Positions 31,622 to 41,422 are shown, counted from the stretch's first letter. The stretch is 52,992 nt of DNA from Magnetococcales bacterium (GCA_015231755.1 JADGAZ010000007.1:114390-167381); one strand, 5' to 3'. Program-made: numbers and translations. The notes: a model not told the origin generated them from the sequence alone.

Positions 31622-32434
31622 TTAAAAATCCAATAGAATGTTGGCTTCGTTTTCCGGCAGATAGCGCAGGAAAATTTTTTTCAGGGTGCCATCGTGTCGC
31701 ATGTCGGCCAGCAGACTGCGCCACTGTTCCGCATCCAGGGAGTCGAAGCGGCTTTTGGCCAGGATCAGGCCATGGGGAACCCCTTTTTCTGTGGGGGTCC
31801 AATCCTGGATGCTTACCATCTTCGCCAAGGCTTCATCTTTCAGGAATTTGCGAAATACCGGGGGTTGGGAGAACAGGGCATCCACCCGTTTGCTTTTGAG
31901 CTTTTTGAAGATGGTGGCCACATCCGGGGTGTCTTGCACCCGCCCCGCCTGTCGCAGTTGATCGAGCCACTGGTCCTGTTCCACCCCGTGTTTGAAGGAG
32001 CGTACCACACCCATTTGCAAACGGGTCTGTTGCAGGAAATCCCGTGCGTTGTGTACCTGTGTGGCCACTTCGGCATGCACAAGGGCATAATTTTTCATGA
32101 TGAGATAGTGGGCGAACCAGACGAAACGATCCCGTTCGGGATCGCTGAGCCCCGAGACGCTCATATCCAGATCCCCGGTGGCCAGATCGGCCCAGATACG
32201 CGCCCGGGTCATCACCTGGGTCTTGATGTCGCAACCGCTGCGCTTGATCAACTCCGAAACCACATCCTGATCGATGCCGGTTCCCTGGTTATACAGAAAT
32301 CCGTGCTCATAGAAAGCCAGACGGATCGGTTGCTCGCCGCATTTGACCGCCCCGGCGGCGGCCTGGTCTCCGGGGGTGATGAGGCCGAACAGCAGGATCA
32401 TCCCCATGACCCATCGGTGAACAAACCGTTTCAT
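31622..32434 (-). CDS. Periplasmic solute-binding protein (family 3 / PBPb type)
   Basis: A 270-residue secreted protein with a signal peptide (MKRFVHRWVMGMILLFGLIT, cleavage probably near AAA-GA). The mature part follows the family-3 binding-protein plan: IRLAFYEHGFLYNQGTGIDQ, WADLATGDLDMSVSGLSDPE, then MGVVRSFKHG. These proteins usually bind amino acids or similar ligands. There is no ABC permease nearby; instead the gene is 18 bp upstream of a membrane sensor kinase. It may present a ligand to that kinase. The two cysteines near the N-terminal part (residues about 32 and 68) could form a disulfide. Confidence 0.85.
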   Translation of the reverse strand: MKRFVHRWVMGMILLFGLITPGDQAAAGAVKCGEQPIRLAFYEHGFLYNQGTGIDQDVVSELIKRSGCDIKTQVMTRARIWADLATGDLDMSVSGLSDPERDRFVWFAHYLIMKNYALVHAEVATQVHNARDFLQQTRLQMGVVRSFKHGVEQDQWLDQLRQAGRVQDTPDVATIFKKLKSKRVDALFSQPPVFRKFLKDEALAKMVSIQDWTPTEKGVPHGLILAKSRFDSLDAEQWRSLLADMRHDGTLKKIFLRYLPENEANILLDF

Positions 32435-32655
32435 CGTTTGGTGTCTCTCCCCTGTTTTTTGGGCGCAACCATGTTCCAGAATGCAGGATCATACAACGAA
32501 ACATTACCTGGAATGTTCATTTTTAATATTTATATGCAAAATTTTCAATATGGATTGAAGCCCCGGGGGGAAAGGATGGATGCGCGTGGCCGAAAAAACA
32601 GGGGAAATCGTGGGGATCGGGGGGTGAAAAGGGAGAGGGGGATGTCAGGGGCTTG

Positions 32656-32697
32656 CGCCTTTCAGGCATCGCGGGTGCTGGCGACGCCTGAAAGGCG
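32656..32697 (-). terminator. Hairpin downstream of the TrpB2 gene
   Basis: CGCCTTTCAGGC (32656-32667) pairs with GCCTGAAAGGCG (32686-32697), a perfect 12-bp stem with an 18-base loop, 21 bp past the stop of the tryptophan-synthase-like gene. On the minus strand it lacks a strong T-run. The rest of the gap up to 32434 shows no gene. Confidence 0.5.
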
Positions 32698-32718
32698 GGA
32701 CTTGTGCGGATCGCGGCG

Positions 32719-34071
32719 TCAGCCGATGGGGCGCAGGGTGGCCAGGGCTTCGGCGATTTTTTCTTCCGGATAGGCGTAGTCTTCCAGGTCGCCGGCGAAG
32801 TAGCGGTCATAGGCGGCCATGTCGAAGTGGCCGTGGCCGGAGAGGGTGAAGAAGATGGTTTTGGCTTCGCCGGTCTCTTTGCATTTCAGGGCTTCGTCGA
32901 TGGCCACGCGGATGGCGTGGTTGGACTCGGGGGCGGGCAGGATGCCTTCGGTGCGGGCGAACTGCACCCCCGCCTGGAAGGTGGCCAACTGGGGTACGGC
33001 CACGGCTTCGATGAGTCCCAGGTGATGCAGATGGGAGACCAGGGGGGAGTCGCCGTGATAGCGCAGGCCACCGGCATGGATTCCCGGGGGGATGAAGTCG
33101 TGACCCAGGGAGTACATGGGCATCAACGGGGTGAGTTTGGCGGTGTCGCCGTGGTCGTAGGCGTAGCGGCCCCGGGTGAGGGTGGGGCAGGAGTCGGGTT
33201 CCACCGCCACCAGACGGACCGGTTTGCCGGCGGCCTTGTCCATGAGGAACGGAAAGGCGGTGCCGCCGAAATTGGAGCCTCCGCCGCAACAGGCGATCAC
33301 CACATCCGGGTAGTCGTTGACTTTCTTGAATTGGGCGAGGGCTTCCAGGCCGATGACGGTCTGGTGCAAGACCACATGGTTGAGGACCGAACCCAGGGCG
33401 TAATGGGTATCCGGACGGCTGGCGGCGTCTTCCACCGCTTCGGAGATGGCCAGACCCAGGGAGCCGGGGGTATTGGGATCCCGGGCCAGGGCGTCGCGAC
33501 CGCTTTGGGTGTGGGTGGTGGGGCTGGAGAACACTTCGGCCCCCCAGGTTTCGATCATGGAACGGCGGAACGGTTTTTGTTGATAGCTCACCCGCACCAT
33601 GTAGACCCGCACGGTCAGTCCGAACATGGCCCCGGCCAGGGCGATGGAGGAACCCCATTGTCCGGCGCCGGTTTCGGTGGTGAGACGCATGCACCCTTCC
33701 TGCCGGTTGTAATAGGCCTGGGCCACGGCGGTATTGGGTTTGTGGGAGCCGGCGGGGCTGACCCCTTCGTATTTGTAGTAGATGCGCGCCGGGGTTCCCA
33801 ACGCCCGTTCCAGTTGACGGGCGCGGAACATGGGGGCGGGCCGCCATTGACGATAGATGTCACGCACCGGTTCCGGGATGGGGATCCAGCGTTGGGTGGA
33901 CATCTCCTGTTCGATGAGGGCTTCGGGAAAGAGGGGGGCCAAGGCATCGGGACCGATGGGCTGGCCGTCCGGACCCAGGGGTGGGGGCAGTGGGGTCGGC
34001 AGGTCGGCGGCGACGTTGTACCACTGTTTGGGAATTTCCGACTCATCGAGCAGTATTTTGACATCATCCAT
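32719..34071 (-). CDS. TrpB-like pyridoxal-phosphate synthase (TrpB2 type)
   Basis: A 450-residue PLP enzyme of the TrpB2 group, longer at the N-terminus than the standard 400-residue TrpB. The PLP lysine is K111 in [14 protein letters not shown], followed by [20 protein letters not shown]. The phosphate-binding glycine loop is [10 protein letters not shown], and [16 protein letters not shown] is a typical TrpB2 ending. TrpB2 makes tryptophan from indole and serine and often works without TrpA; no trpA, trpF or trpC lies nearby, fitting an indole-salvage role (inference). Confidence 0.92.
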   Translation of the reverse strand: MDDVKILLDESEIPKQWYNVAADLPTPLPPPLGPDGQPIGPDALAPLFPEALIEQEMSTQRWIPIPEPVRDIYRQWRPAPMFRARQLERALGTPARIYYKYEGVSPAGSHKPNTAVAQAYYNRQEGCMRLTTETGAGQWGSSIALAGAMFGLTVRVYMVRVSYQQKPFRRSMIETWGAEVFSSPTTHTQSGRDALARDPNTPGSLGLAISEAVEDAASRPDTHYALGSVLNHVVLHQTVIGLEALAQFKKVNDYPDVVIACCGGGSNFGGTAFPFLMDKAAGKPVRLVAVEPDSCPTLTRGRYAYDHGDTAKLTPLMPMYSLGHDFIPPGIHAGGLRYHGDSPLVSHLHHLGLIEAVAVPQLATFQAGVQFARTEGILPAPESNHAIRVAIDEALKCKETGEAKTIFFTLSGHGHFDMAAYDRYFAGDLEDYAYPEEKIAEALATLRPIG

Positions 34072-34167
34072 GGCGACCGGTCCTTAGTGCGAATTGAAGA
34101 AGAATGGACAACTCGTGATCCAAAAAGATTACCCCGCAAAACGTGTCAATGCAAGCGCTGCCACGTG

Positions 34168-34986
34168 TCACCGGCCAGTCGGCGGAGCCTGGAAAAGGGT
34201 GGCCAGGAAGGTCTTCAGGGCCTGCCAGGATTGCTGGTCCGCTTCGGGATGGTAGGCCACCGACAGCTTGAAACGTTGCGCCAGGGCGTCGGCTTCCGGA
34301 TTGGTGAAGGCGTGGGTGGCGCCGGGATAACCGATGAAGCGGTAATCGGCGCCGGCCTTGTTCATCTCCTCTTGGAAGGCGGCCACCTTGTTCGGCGGGA
34401 TCATCGGATCGTCATTGCCGTGCAGCACGAGGATTTTGGCGCGGATGCCGCCCGGTTGGGCCTGGACCATGGGGTCGAGTCCCCCGTGAAAGCTGGCGAC
34501 TCCTTTCAGGGGCAAGCCCTGCCGGGCCATGTTGAGCACCATGCCGCCTCCGAAGCAGTAGCCGATGGCGGCCATTTGCTCCGCATCCACCCGGGGGTGT
34601 GTTTTCAAGAAGCCCATGGCCGCCTCGAAACGGGCCAGGGCGGTGGGAAAGTCCTGGCGCAAGGCCGCGGAGAACCCTTTGGCGTCATCCGGATGTGCGG
34701 CGAGTCGGCCATCGCCGTACATGTCCACCGCCAGGGCGGCGTAACCCAGTTCCGCGAGCATGCGGGCCCGGTTGCGGGCATAGTCGTTCAGTCCCCACCA
34801 TTCATGCACCACGAGTACTGCCGGAAGCTTGCCGGGGCGGGCCTCGTCCAGGGCCAGATAACCTTTGAGCGTCACCCCCTGGGCGGTATAGGTCACGGCC
34901 TGACCGGAAATCTTCGTTTCCGCTTGCGCCTCACCCCCGATCCATACCATCCACGCCACCAGTACCACCCGCCAGATCGTTCCCAT
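34168..34986 (-). CDS. Secreted dienelactone hydrolase family protein
   Basis: A 272-residue alpha/beta hydrolase with a signal peptide (MGTIWRVVLVAWMVWIGGEA, cleavage near AQA). The catalytic triad of dienelactone hydrolases is visible: nucleophile C144 in GYCFGGG, Asp in HGNDDPMIPP (about residue 196) and His in PGATHAFTNP (about 226). LVVHEWWGLNDYARNRARML is a family signature. The Cys nucleophile and export suggest a periplasmic esterase or lactonase of unknown substrate. A stand-alone gene ending about 97 bp before the start of the TrpB2 gene. Confidence 0.92.
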   Translation of the reverse strand: MGTIWRVVLVAWMVWIGGEAQAETKISGQAVTYTAQGVTLKGYLALDEARPGKLPAVLVVHEWWGLNDYARNRARMLAELGYAALAVDMYGDGRLAAHPDDAKGFSAALRQDFPTALARFEAAMGFLKTHPRVDAEQMAAIGYCFGGGMVLNMARQGLPLKGVASFHGGLDPMVQAQPGGIRAKILVLHGNDDPMIPPNKVAAFQEEMNKAGADYRFIGYPGATHAFTNPEADALAQRFKLSVAYHPEADQQSWQALKTFLATLFQAPPTGR

Positions 34987-35447
34987 GTTCGCCTCCTGAG
35001 AAAAATGTCAAGCCGTCATTTATGCGTTGTTTGGAATCATTCTATACCAGAATGATCCGGTTGGCATGAGCGGGGATGCGGGGGAGGCTGTTTTTCAAGG
35101 GGACGTGATGAAGGGGTGCCCAGTGTGCTGGCATGGGGTATTTTATTGCTGCTTTTTTAGGCAATAACTGCCTGTCCTGGATTCATCCCAATCGGCAGCG
35201 TGACAGAAAAAAATCGGTTTTACAGTCTGTTACCGCAGATGCAACAAGTCAGCATGCATCTTGCAGATATTCCAGCATGAACCCACGCAGTGATGAAACA
35301 AAATGAACTTATGAATCAGATACAGAGTCTATAGGGGCAGCGGCACAGATGCAGGACGCAGGATGTGGCGTGATGGCAAGGAGCTGATTTTTTGTGGTTT
35401 CCTATCTCATCGGGCCCCAACTTCCACGGTCAAGACAGGAGAGTGCC
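34987..35447. other. Intergenic region, no gene seen
   Basis: This 460-bp divergent gap should hold the promoters of the hydrolase and of the small gene to the right. I find no convincing gene or consensus promoter. A short hairpin-like sequence, AGGCAATAACTGCCT (35159-35173), is the only structure noticed. Confidence 0.4.
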
Positions 35448-35735
35448 ATGATGGTGCGACACAACTGGACAAACGACTGGTTTCGCGGACCCGGATGTTA
35501 TTTTTGGAGTTCGGATATCCGTCTCGTGGATTTGGAACTGGGCTATTGCGCCACTCCCCAGGAGTTGGAGCAGGCCATTCAGCATCACCGCATCGATCTG
35601 GGATGGGAAAACCAGGAGATGGGGGGGCTGGTCTATCGGACCCATCCGTCCACCGAGGAGGCGGTCGAGGCGTGGCGTATGTCGATTGCGCCGCTGACCG
35701 GTTGGAGCTATCGGGTCGCGTTTTCCGGCAATTAG
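35448..35735 (+). CDS. Small protein of unknown function (95 residues)
   Basis: A 95-residue acidic, aromatic-rich protein (eight Trp or so) that I do not recognise. It starts MMVRHNWTNDWFRGPGCYFW; ATG at 35448 has AGGAGAG about 6-7 bases upstream, which decides the start. The C-terminus THPSTEEAVEAWRMSIAP then LTGWSYRVAF faintly recalls the EEA-x-GWxY ending of NDUFS4-like proteins, but the match is too weak to claim. No signal peptide or membrane segment. Isolated between two minus-strand units, with GC-rich codon use like its neighbours. Confidence 0.65.
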   Translation: MMVRHNWTNDWFRGPGCYFWSSDIRLVDLELGYCATPQELEQAIQHHRIDLGWENQEMGGLVYRTHPSTEEAVEAWRMSIAPLTGWSYRVAFSGN

Positions 35736-35836
35736 GCTGGCAAACAGGTCCGTTCGGGCCGTATCGGTCGACAGGGTTTGGGAGCCGGGAGCACACCTGA
35801 AGCGGGGCAGCCCGCGTTTTGAGGGTCGAATTCTTT

Positions 35837-35980
35837 TCAGTTCCCGGCGTCGCCGGACCCCTCCTGATGGGGGTCCGGACGGACGCCGGAATTCAGCAAA
35901 CGATGTTTGATCCAGGCGATCACGGCCCACAGTCCCCCCGCCAGCAGCAGGGCGTCCAGCAGGGTGATGCGTGCGGACAT
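35837..35980 (-). CDS. Small single-pass membrane peptide (47 residues)
   Basis: A 47-codon frame 28 bp after the purH stop: MSARITLLDALLLAGGLWAV then IAWIKHR and a hydrophilic Pro/Asp/Gly tail. One hydrophobic helix (about residues 6-23) followed by basic residues suggests an inner-membrane peptide with a cytoplasmic tail. The ribosome site is weak (GGGA about 11 bases upstream). A strong hairpin (35841-35862 with 35870-35891) lies inside the tail-coding part and may also end the operon. I cannot assign a function. Confidence 0.45.
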   Translation of the reverse strand: MSARITLLDALLLAGGLWAVIAWIKHRLLNSGVRPDPHQEGSGDAGN

Positions 35981-36008
35981 GGGATTTGGTTCCCGATCGT
36001 GATGGGGA

Positions 36009-37619
36009 TCAGTGTTTGAAGTGACGCACGCCGGTGAACAGCATGGCCATGCCGTGTTCGTTGGCCGCGGCGATCACCTCGTCATCCCGGATGGAGCCGC
36101 CGGGCTGAATGATGGCCGTGGCGCCCGCCGCCGCCGCCGCGTCCACCCCGTCCCGGAAGGGGAAAAAGGCATCCGAGGCCATCACCGAGCCGGCCACCGG
36201 ATTGCCTTCCCGTTGGGAGGCGACCGCCGCGTCGTTGGCCTTGGCGATGGCGATGCGGGAGGAGTCCACCCGACTCATCTGTCCCGCGCCCACGCCGACG
36301 GTGGTCAGATCCCGGGCGTAGACGATGGCGTTGGACTTGACGTGTTTGGCCACCTTCCAGGCAAACAGCAGATCCCGTCTTTCTTGTTCCGTGGGGGCGC
36401 GTTCCGTCACCAGTTTGAGGTTTTCCTCGCGCAATTCACCCACATCCGCCTGCTGCACCAGCAGACCCCCCACCACCCGTTTCAGATCCATGCGCACGAT
36501 GCCTTCCCGGGCCGTGGCCGGGGTCACCGGCGACAGGGATTCCAGCAGACGCAGATTGCTTTTGCCGGCCAGGATGGCCCGTGCCGCATCGCTGAAACCC
36601 GGAGCGATGATCGCTTCGATGAAGGTGCTGGCGATCTCCTTGGCCAGGCGTTCATCCACGGGACGGTTGACGGCGATCACGCCGCCGAAGGCCGAAACCG
36701 GATCCGTATCCCGCGCCCGCAGATAGGCGGTGGTGAGATCCGGGTCCGAGGCCACGCCGCAGGGATTGGTGTGCTTGATGATGGCGATGGTGGGTTCGGC
36801 AAACTCCCGCACCAGTTCAAAGGCGCCGTTGGCGTCGTTGATGTTATTGAAGGACAACTCCTTGCCCTGGAGTTGCCGGGTGTTGGCGATGTTGCAGCCC
36901 GGCGGGGAGGCGTCTTTGTAGAAGGCCGCCTTTTGATGGGGATTTTCCCCGTAGCGCATTTCCTGATGCTTGTGGAATTGCAGGGTCAGCACCTCCGGGA
37001 AGAGGCCGGGTTTGTTCTCTTTGTCCAAGGCGGTGAGCCAGTTGGCGATGGCCGCATCGTAGGCGGCGGTGCGGGCGAAGGCCTTGCGGGCCAACTCCGC
37101 GTTGGTGCGGGCCGAAACCGCGCCGTGATTGGCGCGCATTTCCGTCAAGACCCGGATGTAATCTTCCGGATCCACCAGTACCGTCACCCAGCGATGGTTT
37201 TTGGCCGCGGAGCGGATCATGGCGGGACCACCGATGTCGATGTTTTCCACCGCCTCGTCCAGGGTGCAGCCGGGACGGGCCACCGTGGCCTCGAAGGGAT
37301 AGAGGTTGATGACCACCAGATCGATCGGTTCCAGTTGGTTTTCCTTCATCTGGGTTTGATGCTTGCGATTGTCCCGCACCCCCAGCAGTCCGCCATGAAT
37401 GCGGGGATGCAGGGTCTTGATGCGACCGTCGAGCATCTCCGGAAAACCGGTGAACTGGGAGACCTCTTCCACGGCGATGTCGAGGCTTTGCAGGGCCCGG
37501 GCCGTGCCGCCGGTGGAGAGAATGGAGACCCCAAAAGAGGCCAGTCCTTCGCCGAGGATCGTCAGTCCGGTTTTGTCCGAGACGCTGATCAGGGCACGTT
37601 TGATCGGGTTCATGCTCAT
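36009..37619 (-). CDS. purH: Bifunctional AICAR formyltransferase / IMP cyclohydrolase PurH
   Basis: A 536-residue enzyme for the last two steps of purine synthesis. The N-terminal IMP cyclohydrolase domain has [27 protein letters not shown] and [17 protein letters not shown]. The C-terminal AICAR transformylase domain has [42 protein letters not shown] and the ending [14 protein letters not shown] with [17 protein letters not shown]. Length is standard. The start is ATG at 37619 or 37613 (MNPIKR). It is 12 bp downstream of rsmB and so lies in the operon led by the BI-1 family gene. Confidence 0.97.
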   Translation of the reverse strand: MSMNPIKRALISVSDKTGLTILGEGLASFGVSILSTGGTARALQSLDIAVEEVSQFTGFPEMLDGRIKTLHPRIHGGLLGVRDNRKHQTQMKENQLEPIDLVVINLYPFEATVARPGCTLDEAVENIDIGGPAMIRSAAKNHRWVTVLVDPEDYIRVLTEMRANHGAVSARTNAELARKAFARTAAYDAAIANWLTALDKENKPGLFPEVLTLQFHKHQEMRYGENPHQKAAFYKDASPPGCNIANTRQLQGKELSFNNINDANGAFELVREFAEPTIAIIKHTNPCGVASDPDLTTAYLRARDTDPVSAFGGVIAVNRPVDERLAKEIASTFIEAIIAPGFSDAARAILAGKSNLRLLESLSPVTPATAREGIVRMDLKRVVGGLLVQQADVGELREENLKLVTERAPTEQERRDLLFAWKVAKHVKSNAIVYARDLTTVGVGAGQMSRVDSSRIAIAKANDAAVASQREGNPVAGSVMASDAFFPFRDGVDAAAAAGATAIIQPGGSIRDDEVIAAANEHGMAMLFTGVRHFKH

Positions 37620-37631
37620 GGTTAAAAAACC

Positions 37632-38852
37632 TTATCGGTTCCTCTGAAATAGGGCAGCGAAAAAACCGTCGCACCCGGCGACATGGGGCAAAAGCGTCAG
37701 ATACGGTTGGGTCGAGTATATCCCTTCAAACCCCCGGCTTGCCAGGGCCGGAATGGCCGGAACGGGGCGAAAGTGAAGATTTTCATTAAGGAAACTTTCG
37801 ACCACCGCCTGATTTTCCTGACGCAGCAGCGAGCAGGTGGCATAGACCAGCCGTCCTCCCGGACGCACCAGCCGGGAGGCGGCGTCCAGCAGGGCGCATT
37901 GGCGCACGTGAAAGGCGGCGAGTTGTTCCGGGGTCAACCACCATTTGATTTCCGGGCGACGGCGCAAGGTGCCGGTGCCACTGCACGGGGCATCCACCAG
38001 CACCGCGTCCGCCTTGCCCGTGAAGGGCTTGAGCTGGGGGTCTCCTTCGTGGCGCAGGGGGATTACCCGCACCAGATTGCTATGGTTCTTGAGGCGTCGC
38101 AGTCGCTGGGAGAGCTGGTGAAGTCGTTTCGGATCCGTGTCCGTGGCGATGATCCGACCTTTTTGTCCCATCCAGGCCGCCAGATGCAGGGTTTTGCCGC
38201 CACCACCGGCGCACAGATCCACCACGGTCTCTCCGGGACGGGGGGCCAACAGGGGGACGATCCATTGGCTGCCTTCGTCCTGGATTTCAAACAGTCCCTG
38301 GTGAAAGGCCTCCAAGGTGGTGATGGGGGGGTGTCCGTTGAGGCGCAGGGCGTCCGGGGTGCGGGGCAGGGGGGTGGCGTCGATTCCCTGAGCCGTCAGG
38401 CGCGCCTGGAGGGCTTCCCGTTGGATTTTGGCCCGGTTGACCCGCAGATCCGTGGTGGCGGGCTGGTTGAGAGCCAGCCCCAGGGCCAAGGCCTCCTCTT
38501 CCCCCCACTGGGCGACGAGGGACTCCCAGAGCCAGTCCGGCAGGGAGCAGCGTTCCTGTGGGGGTGTGGACGGGTCGGGGAGCGGTGGTTCCGATGCCGT
38601 CAGTCTGTCGGCGGCCAGGGCGACCAAGGCGGACAGCCGTTTTTCCACCGGCAGCAAGGGATCGAGGCGGCGTTCCAGCAGGCGTTTGTGGCGCAGTACC
38701 GTGAAAACCAGATCCCCGATGCGTCCCCGTTCCCCGGGGCCGGAGCCCCGTTGCTGAAACAGACGGCGCAAGGCGCCATCCGCCGGAGCGGCTTTGTCCA
38801 GAACCGCTTCCAGAACGCCGACGGCCATGAGGTGATGGGGATCGGCGCTCAT
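37632..38852 (-). CDS. rsmB: 16S rRNA (cytosine-C5) methyltransferase RsmB (Sun/NOL1/NOP2)
   Basis: A 406-residue RNA methyltransferase. The N-terminal NusB-like helical domain (about 1-130) precedes the SAM-dependent fold: DLCAGGGGKTLHLAAWMGQK (SAM loop), DAPCSGTGTLRRRPEIKW with the catalytic PC motif, and YATCSLLRQEN with the second cysteine that forms the covalent RNA adduct. Both cysteines are kept. RsmB modifies C967 of 16S rRNA. The start overlaps the stop of the AI-2E family gene by 4 bp. Confidence 0.94.
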   Translation of the reverse strand: MSADPHHLMAVGVLEAVLDKAAPADGALRRLFQQRGSGPGERGRIGDLVFTVLRHKRLLERRLDPLLPVEKRLSALVALAADRLTASEPPLPDPSTPPQERCSLPDWLWESLVAQWGEEEALALGLALNQPATTDLRVNRAKIQREALQARLTAQGIDATPLPRTPDALRLNGHPPITTLEAFHQGLFEIQDEGSQWIVPLLAPRPGETVVDLCAGGGGKTLHLAAWMGQKGRIIATDTDPKRLHQLSQRLRRLKNHSNLVRVIPLRHEGDPQLKPFTGKADAVLVDAPCSGTGTLRRRPEIKWWLTPEQLAAFHVRQCALLDAASRLVRPGGRLVYATCSLLRQENQAVVESFLNENLHFRPVPAIPALASRGFEGIYSTQPYLTLLPHVAGCDGFFAALFQRNR

Positions 38853-39916
38853 ACGGATTTCACCACCGGATCATCGGCCACGGTGACCTCCAGCACGCTT
38901 TTGACCAGCACCGCCAGGGGTACGGCGAAGAACACTCCGGCCACGCCCCATAGGGAACCGAAAAACAGCACCGCCAGCATGATGGTGGTGGGATGGACCT
39001 GGACCGTCTCTCCCAGGATCATGGGGGCGATCAGGTTGCCATCCACCAGTTGCAAGATGCCATAGACGATCAGGGGATGGGCCGCCTCCCAGGTGATGCC
39101 CCACTGGAGAATGCCCAGCAGGATCACCGGCAGGGTGACGGCGGCCAGTCCCAAAAACGGAATCAGCACCGACAGACCGGTCAGCACCGCCACCAGGAAG
39201 GCATACTGGAAGCCGATCAGCACAAACCCCAGATAGCTGGCGGAGCCCAGCAGCAGCATTTCCCAGAATTTGCCCCGGATGTAGCCGCCGACGCCGACAT
39301 TGACCTCGCTCAACACCCGTTTGAGCAGGGTGCGTTCCCGGGGAAGATAGCGGGAGAAGGCGGTGAGCAGGGCGGTTTTGTCCTTCATGAAGAAAAAGAT
39401 CAGGAATGGCACCAAAAAGAGGTAGATCAGCACCGAGACCAATCCCGGCAGTCCCCCTTTGAGGAGCATGGAGATGGAGTCCGCCGCCCATCCTTGGGAT
39501 TTTTCCACCAATCCCAGCAGCATGCTTTCGGCAAAGGGGGAGTCGATCCAGCCTGAGGCCGAGAGGGTGATCTGTTGCATGAGGGCTTTGAGGGTTTCGG
39601 TGATTTTGGGAATTTCCGTGGAGACCCGGGAGAGTTCCCGGACCAACGCCGGGGTGAGAATGAGAAAAATGGCGCTGGCGATCAGTATGAACAGGCTGAA
39701 GACCACCATGACCGCCACCATGCGGGGCATGCGGACCCGTTCCAGGGGACGGACCATGCCTTCCAGGAGATAGGCCATGATCACGGCGGTGAAGTAGGGG
39801 GCCAGGGCCGAGCCGAACAGGTTGATGGTGAGGATGGCTCCCAGCAGGGCCAGGAGCAGTCCCATCAACTGGGGATTGTGGAATTTTTCCAGATAGGCGG
39901 CAATCAGTGGGGGCAT
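38849..39916 (-). CDS. AI-2E family (PerM/TqsA) transporter
   Basis: A 355-residue membrane protein with about eight hydrophobic segments. The family pattern is clear: AYLLEGMVRPLERVRMPRMV after the first helices, a long amphipathic middle (about 85-160), FFMKDKTALL, GYIRGKFWEMLLLGSASYLG, and the C-terminal MILGETVQVHPTTIMLAVLF then GVAGVFFAVPLAVLVKSVLE. Members export autoinducer-2 or act as Na+/H+ antiporters, so the exact role is open. Located between the L,D-transpeptidase (34 bp) and rsmB (4-bp overlap). Confidence 0.92.
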   Translation of the reverse strand: MPPLIAAYLEKFHNPQLMGLLLALLGAILTINLFGSALAPYFTAVIMAYLLEGMVRPLERVRMPRMVAVMVVFSLFILIASAIFLILTPALVRELSRVSTEIPKITETLKALMQQITLSASGWIDSPFAESMLLGLVEKSQGWAADSISMLLKGGLPGLVSVLIYLFLVPFLIFFFMKDKTALLTAFSRYLPRERTLLKRVLSEVNVGVGGYIRGKFWEMLLLGSASYLGFVLIGFQYAFLVAVLTGLSVLIPFLGLAAVTLPVILLGILQWGITWEAAHPLIVYGILQLVDGNLIAPMILGETVQVHPTTIMLAVLFFGSLWGVAGVFFAVPLAVLVKSVLEVTVADDPVVKSV

Positions 39917-39950
39917 GGTGGAACGTGGTTCTCCGTATGCGAGAAAATTT

Positions 39951-40568
39951 TCAAGGGGGTGGAAGAATGATCACCAGAGTGCCGATGGCAGCCCAGGAAA
40001 ACAGCCGGATCACATCGGCGTCGCCCATGCGCACGCAGCCGGCGGAGGCGGGTTGTCCGAGCTGGTCGGTATGGGGCGTGCCGTGAATGTAGATGTAGCG
40101 GGCGCGGCTGTCGATGCCTTCTCCGCGGTTGAGACCTTCTTCCAGCCCGTCGAGCCAGAGGATGCGGGTGGTGATGAAATCCCCTTCCGGGTGTTGGTCG
40201 GGTTGGAGGATTTCGCCTGTGGGTTGCCGGCTTTTGAACACCGTGCCTGCCGGCGCCTGATCTCCGAAGGTGGCGCAGATGCGGTGCAGGCCCGTGGGGG
40301 TGCGTCCGCTCTCTTGCTGACAGCCGAAACCGGCTTTGCCGGTGGAGACGGGCCAGATGCGTTTTTTGCGTTTGGGGAGCGGCTGACCGTCGGGGGCGTT
40401 GCGACCGAGGAGAATCAGTCGTTGCGGACCTCCCAGTACGACGATGGCGGGCTGGATGTCATTCCAGCCCGCCTGACGCAGACGGATTTTGGCCTGTTTT
40501 AATGCCTTAATCGTCGCCTCCCAGGAAGCCCAGCAGACGCAGCAGGCTGGTGAAGAGGTTGACCACAT
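39951..40568 (-). CDS. L,D-transpeptidase (YkuD family)
   Basis: The YkuD catalytic motif is present near the C-terminus: YIYIHGTPHTDQLGQPASAG then CVRM, with the HGT histidine and SAGCVRM cysteine that form 3-3 cross-links or attach proteins to peptidoglycan. The conserved core begins at AIVVLGGPQRLILLG. No signal peptide is evident. The start is uncertain: ATG at 40568 overlaps the BI-1 family gene by 62 bp, while an ATT at 40511 follows GGAGG with a normal spacer and overlaps the upstream TAA by one base. From the ATT the protein would have 186 residues, from the ATG 205. Confidence 0.85.
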   Translation of the reverse strand: MWSTSSPACCVCWASWEATIKALKQAKIRLRQAGWNDIQPAIVVLGGPQRLILLGRNAPDGQPLPKRKKRIWPVSTGKAGFGCQQESGRTPTGLHRICATFGDQAPAGTVFKSRQPTGEILQPDQHPEGDFITTRILWLDGLEEGLNRGEGIDSRARYIYIHGTPHTDQLGQPASAGCVRMGDADVIRLFSWAAIGTLVIILPPP

Positions 40569-41190
40569 TCAGATACATCGACAAGGCGGCCACCGAGGGG
40601 GACACTTCCCAGGGGCTGGCTTTGAGTTGTTGGGTTTCAAAGAGGATGTAGCCGGCGAAGATCACCGAGCCGGCGGCGGACATGGCGAACGACAGGGCCG
40701 AGGACTGGATGAACAGGTTGAGCAGTCCACCCACCACGATCACGATCAATCCGGCGAAGAGTATGCCCCCCATCATCGACAGGTCGCGTTTGGTGGTGAG
40801 GGAGTAGATCGACAGTCCGGTGAAGACCGCGCCGGTGAGGAAGGCGGCCTGACCCACCACGCCGGACATTCCCGCGCCCACATAATAGGCGATCAGCGGC
40901 CCCAGGGAGAGTCCCGAGATGCCGGTGAACAGAAACAGGGTGCCGGCGTTTTGGATCTTGAAGGCCAGAAACATGGCGCCGAACATCATGAACATGAGAA
41001 TGATCGGATGTTCCCGGGCAAAGGGCAGGGTCATGCCCACATAGCCGGCGGCCACCGCCACAAGCAGGCTGGAGGCCAGCAGGGAGTAGACCTGTTTGAG
41101 ATAGACCGACACGTCGCTTGAGACGCGGGACTTGACTTGGGTTGTTCCCCAGGGGGAGTCTTGGGAGGGATATTTCGGTTCGTTCAACAT
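40507..41190 (-). CDS. Bax inhibitor-1 (BI-1/YccA) family membrane protein
   Basis: A 227-residue inner-membrane protein with seven hydrophobic segments between about residues 35 and 225. Family landmarks are VYLKQVYSLLASSLLVAVAA, GLSLGPLIAYY and the C-terminal SMYLNVVNLFTSLLRLLGFL followed by an acidic GGDD end. Bacterial members include YccA, which modulates FtsH, and YetJ, a calcium leak channel. The first gene of an operon that runs through the transpeptidase, AI-2E permease, rsmB and purH. Confidence 0.94.
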   Translation of the reverse strand: MLNEPKYPSQDSPWGTTQVKSRVSSDVSVYLKQVYSLLASSLLVAVAAGYVGMTLPFAREHPIILMFMMFGAMFLAFKIQNAGTLFLFTGISGLSLGPLIAYYVGAGMSGVVGQAAFLTGAVFTGLSIYSLTTKRDLSMMGGILFAGLIVIVVGGLLNLFIQSSALSFAMSAAGSVIFAGYILFETQQLKASPWEVSPSVAALSMYLNVVNLFTSLLRLLGFLGGDD

Positions 41191-41422
41191 GGTTTAAACT
41201 CCGATAGATGTTGGCATGAACTGTCAACGTACAGTGCGGATGGTTCGCATTCTGTTTTGAGGTTACTGTAGCATGCAAGGTGGATAATACGCAAATGAAT
41301 TGCAATGTCTGCGGGAATTGTGATATGCAAGATTGAGGGGGAGATGAGTGCAGCAGGGTGCGCGAGACCCGTGGCAACGCGGACGCGATTTTTTCTCTTT
41401 TAAAACCTCTTGTGGAGCTTCC

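Noticed and set aside
41191-41422. Possible promoter (GATAAT near 41283) before the SlmA-like gene
   Set aside because: No -35 element at acceptable spacing was found.
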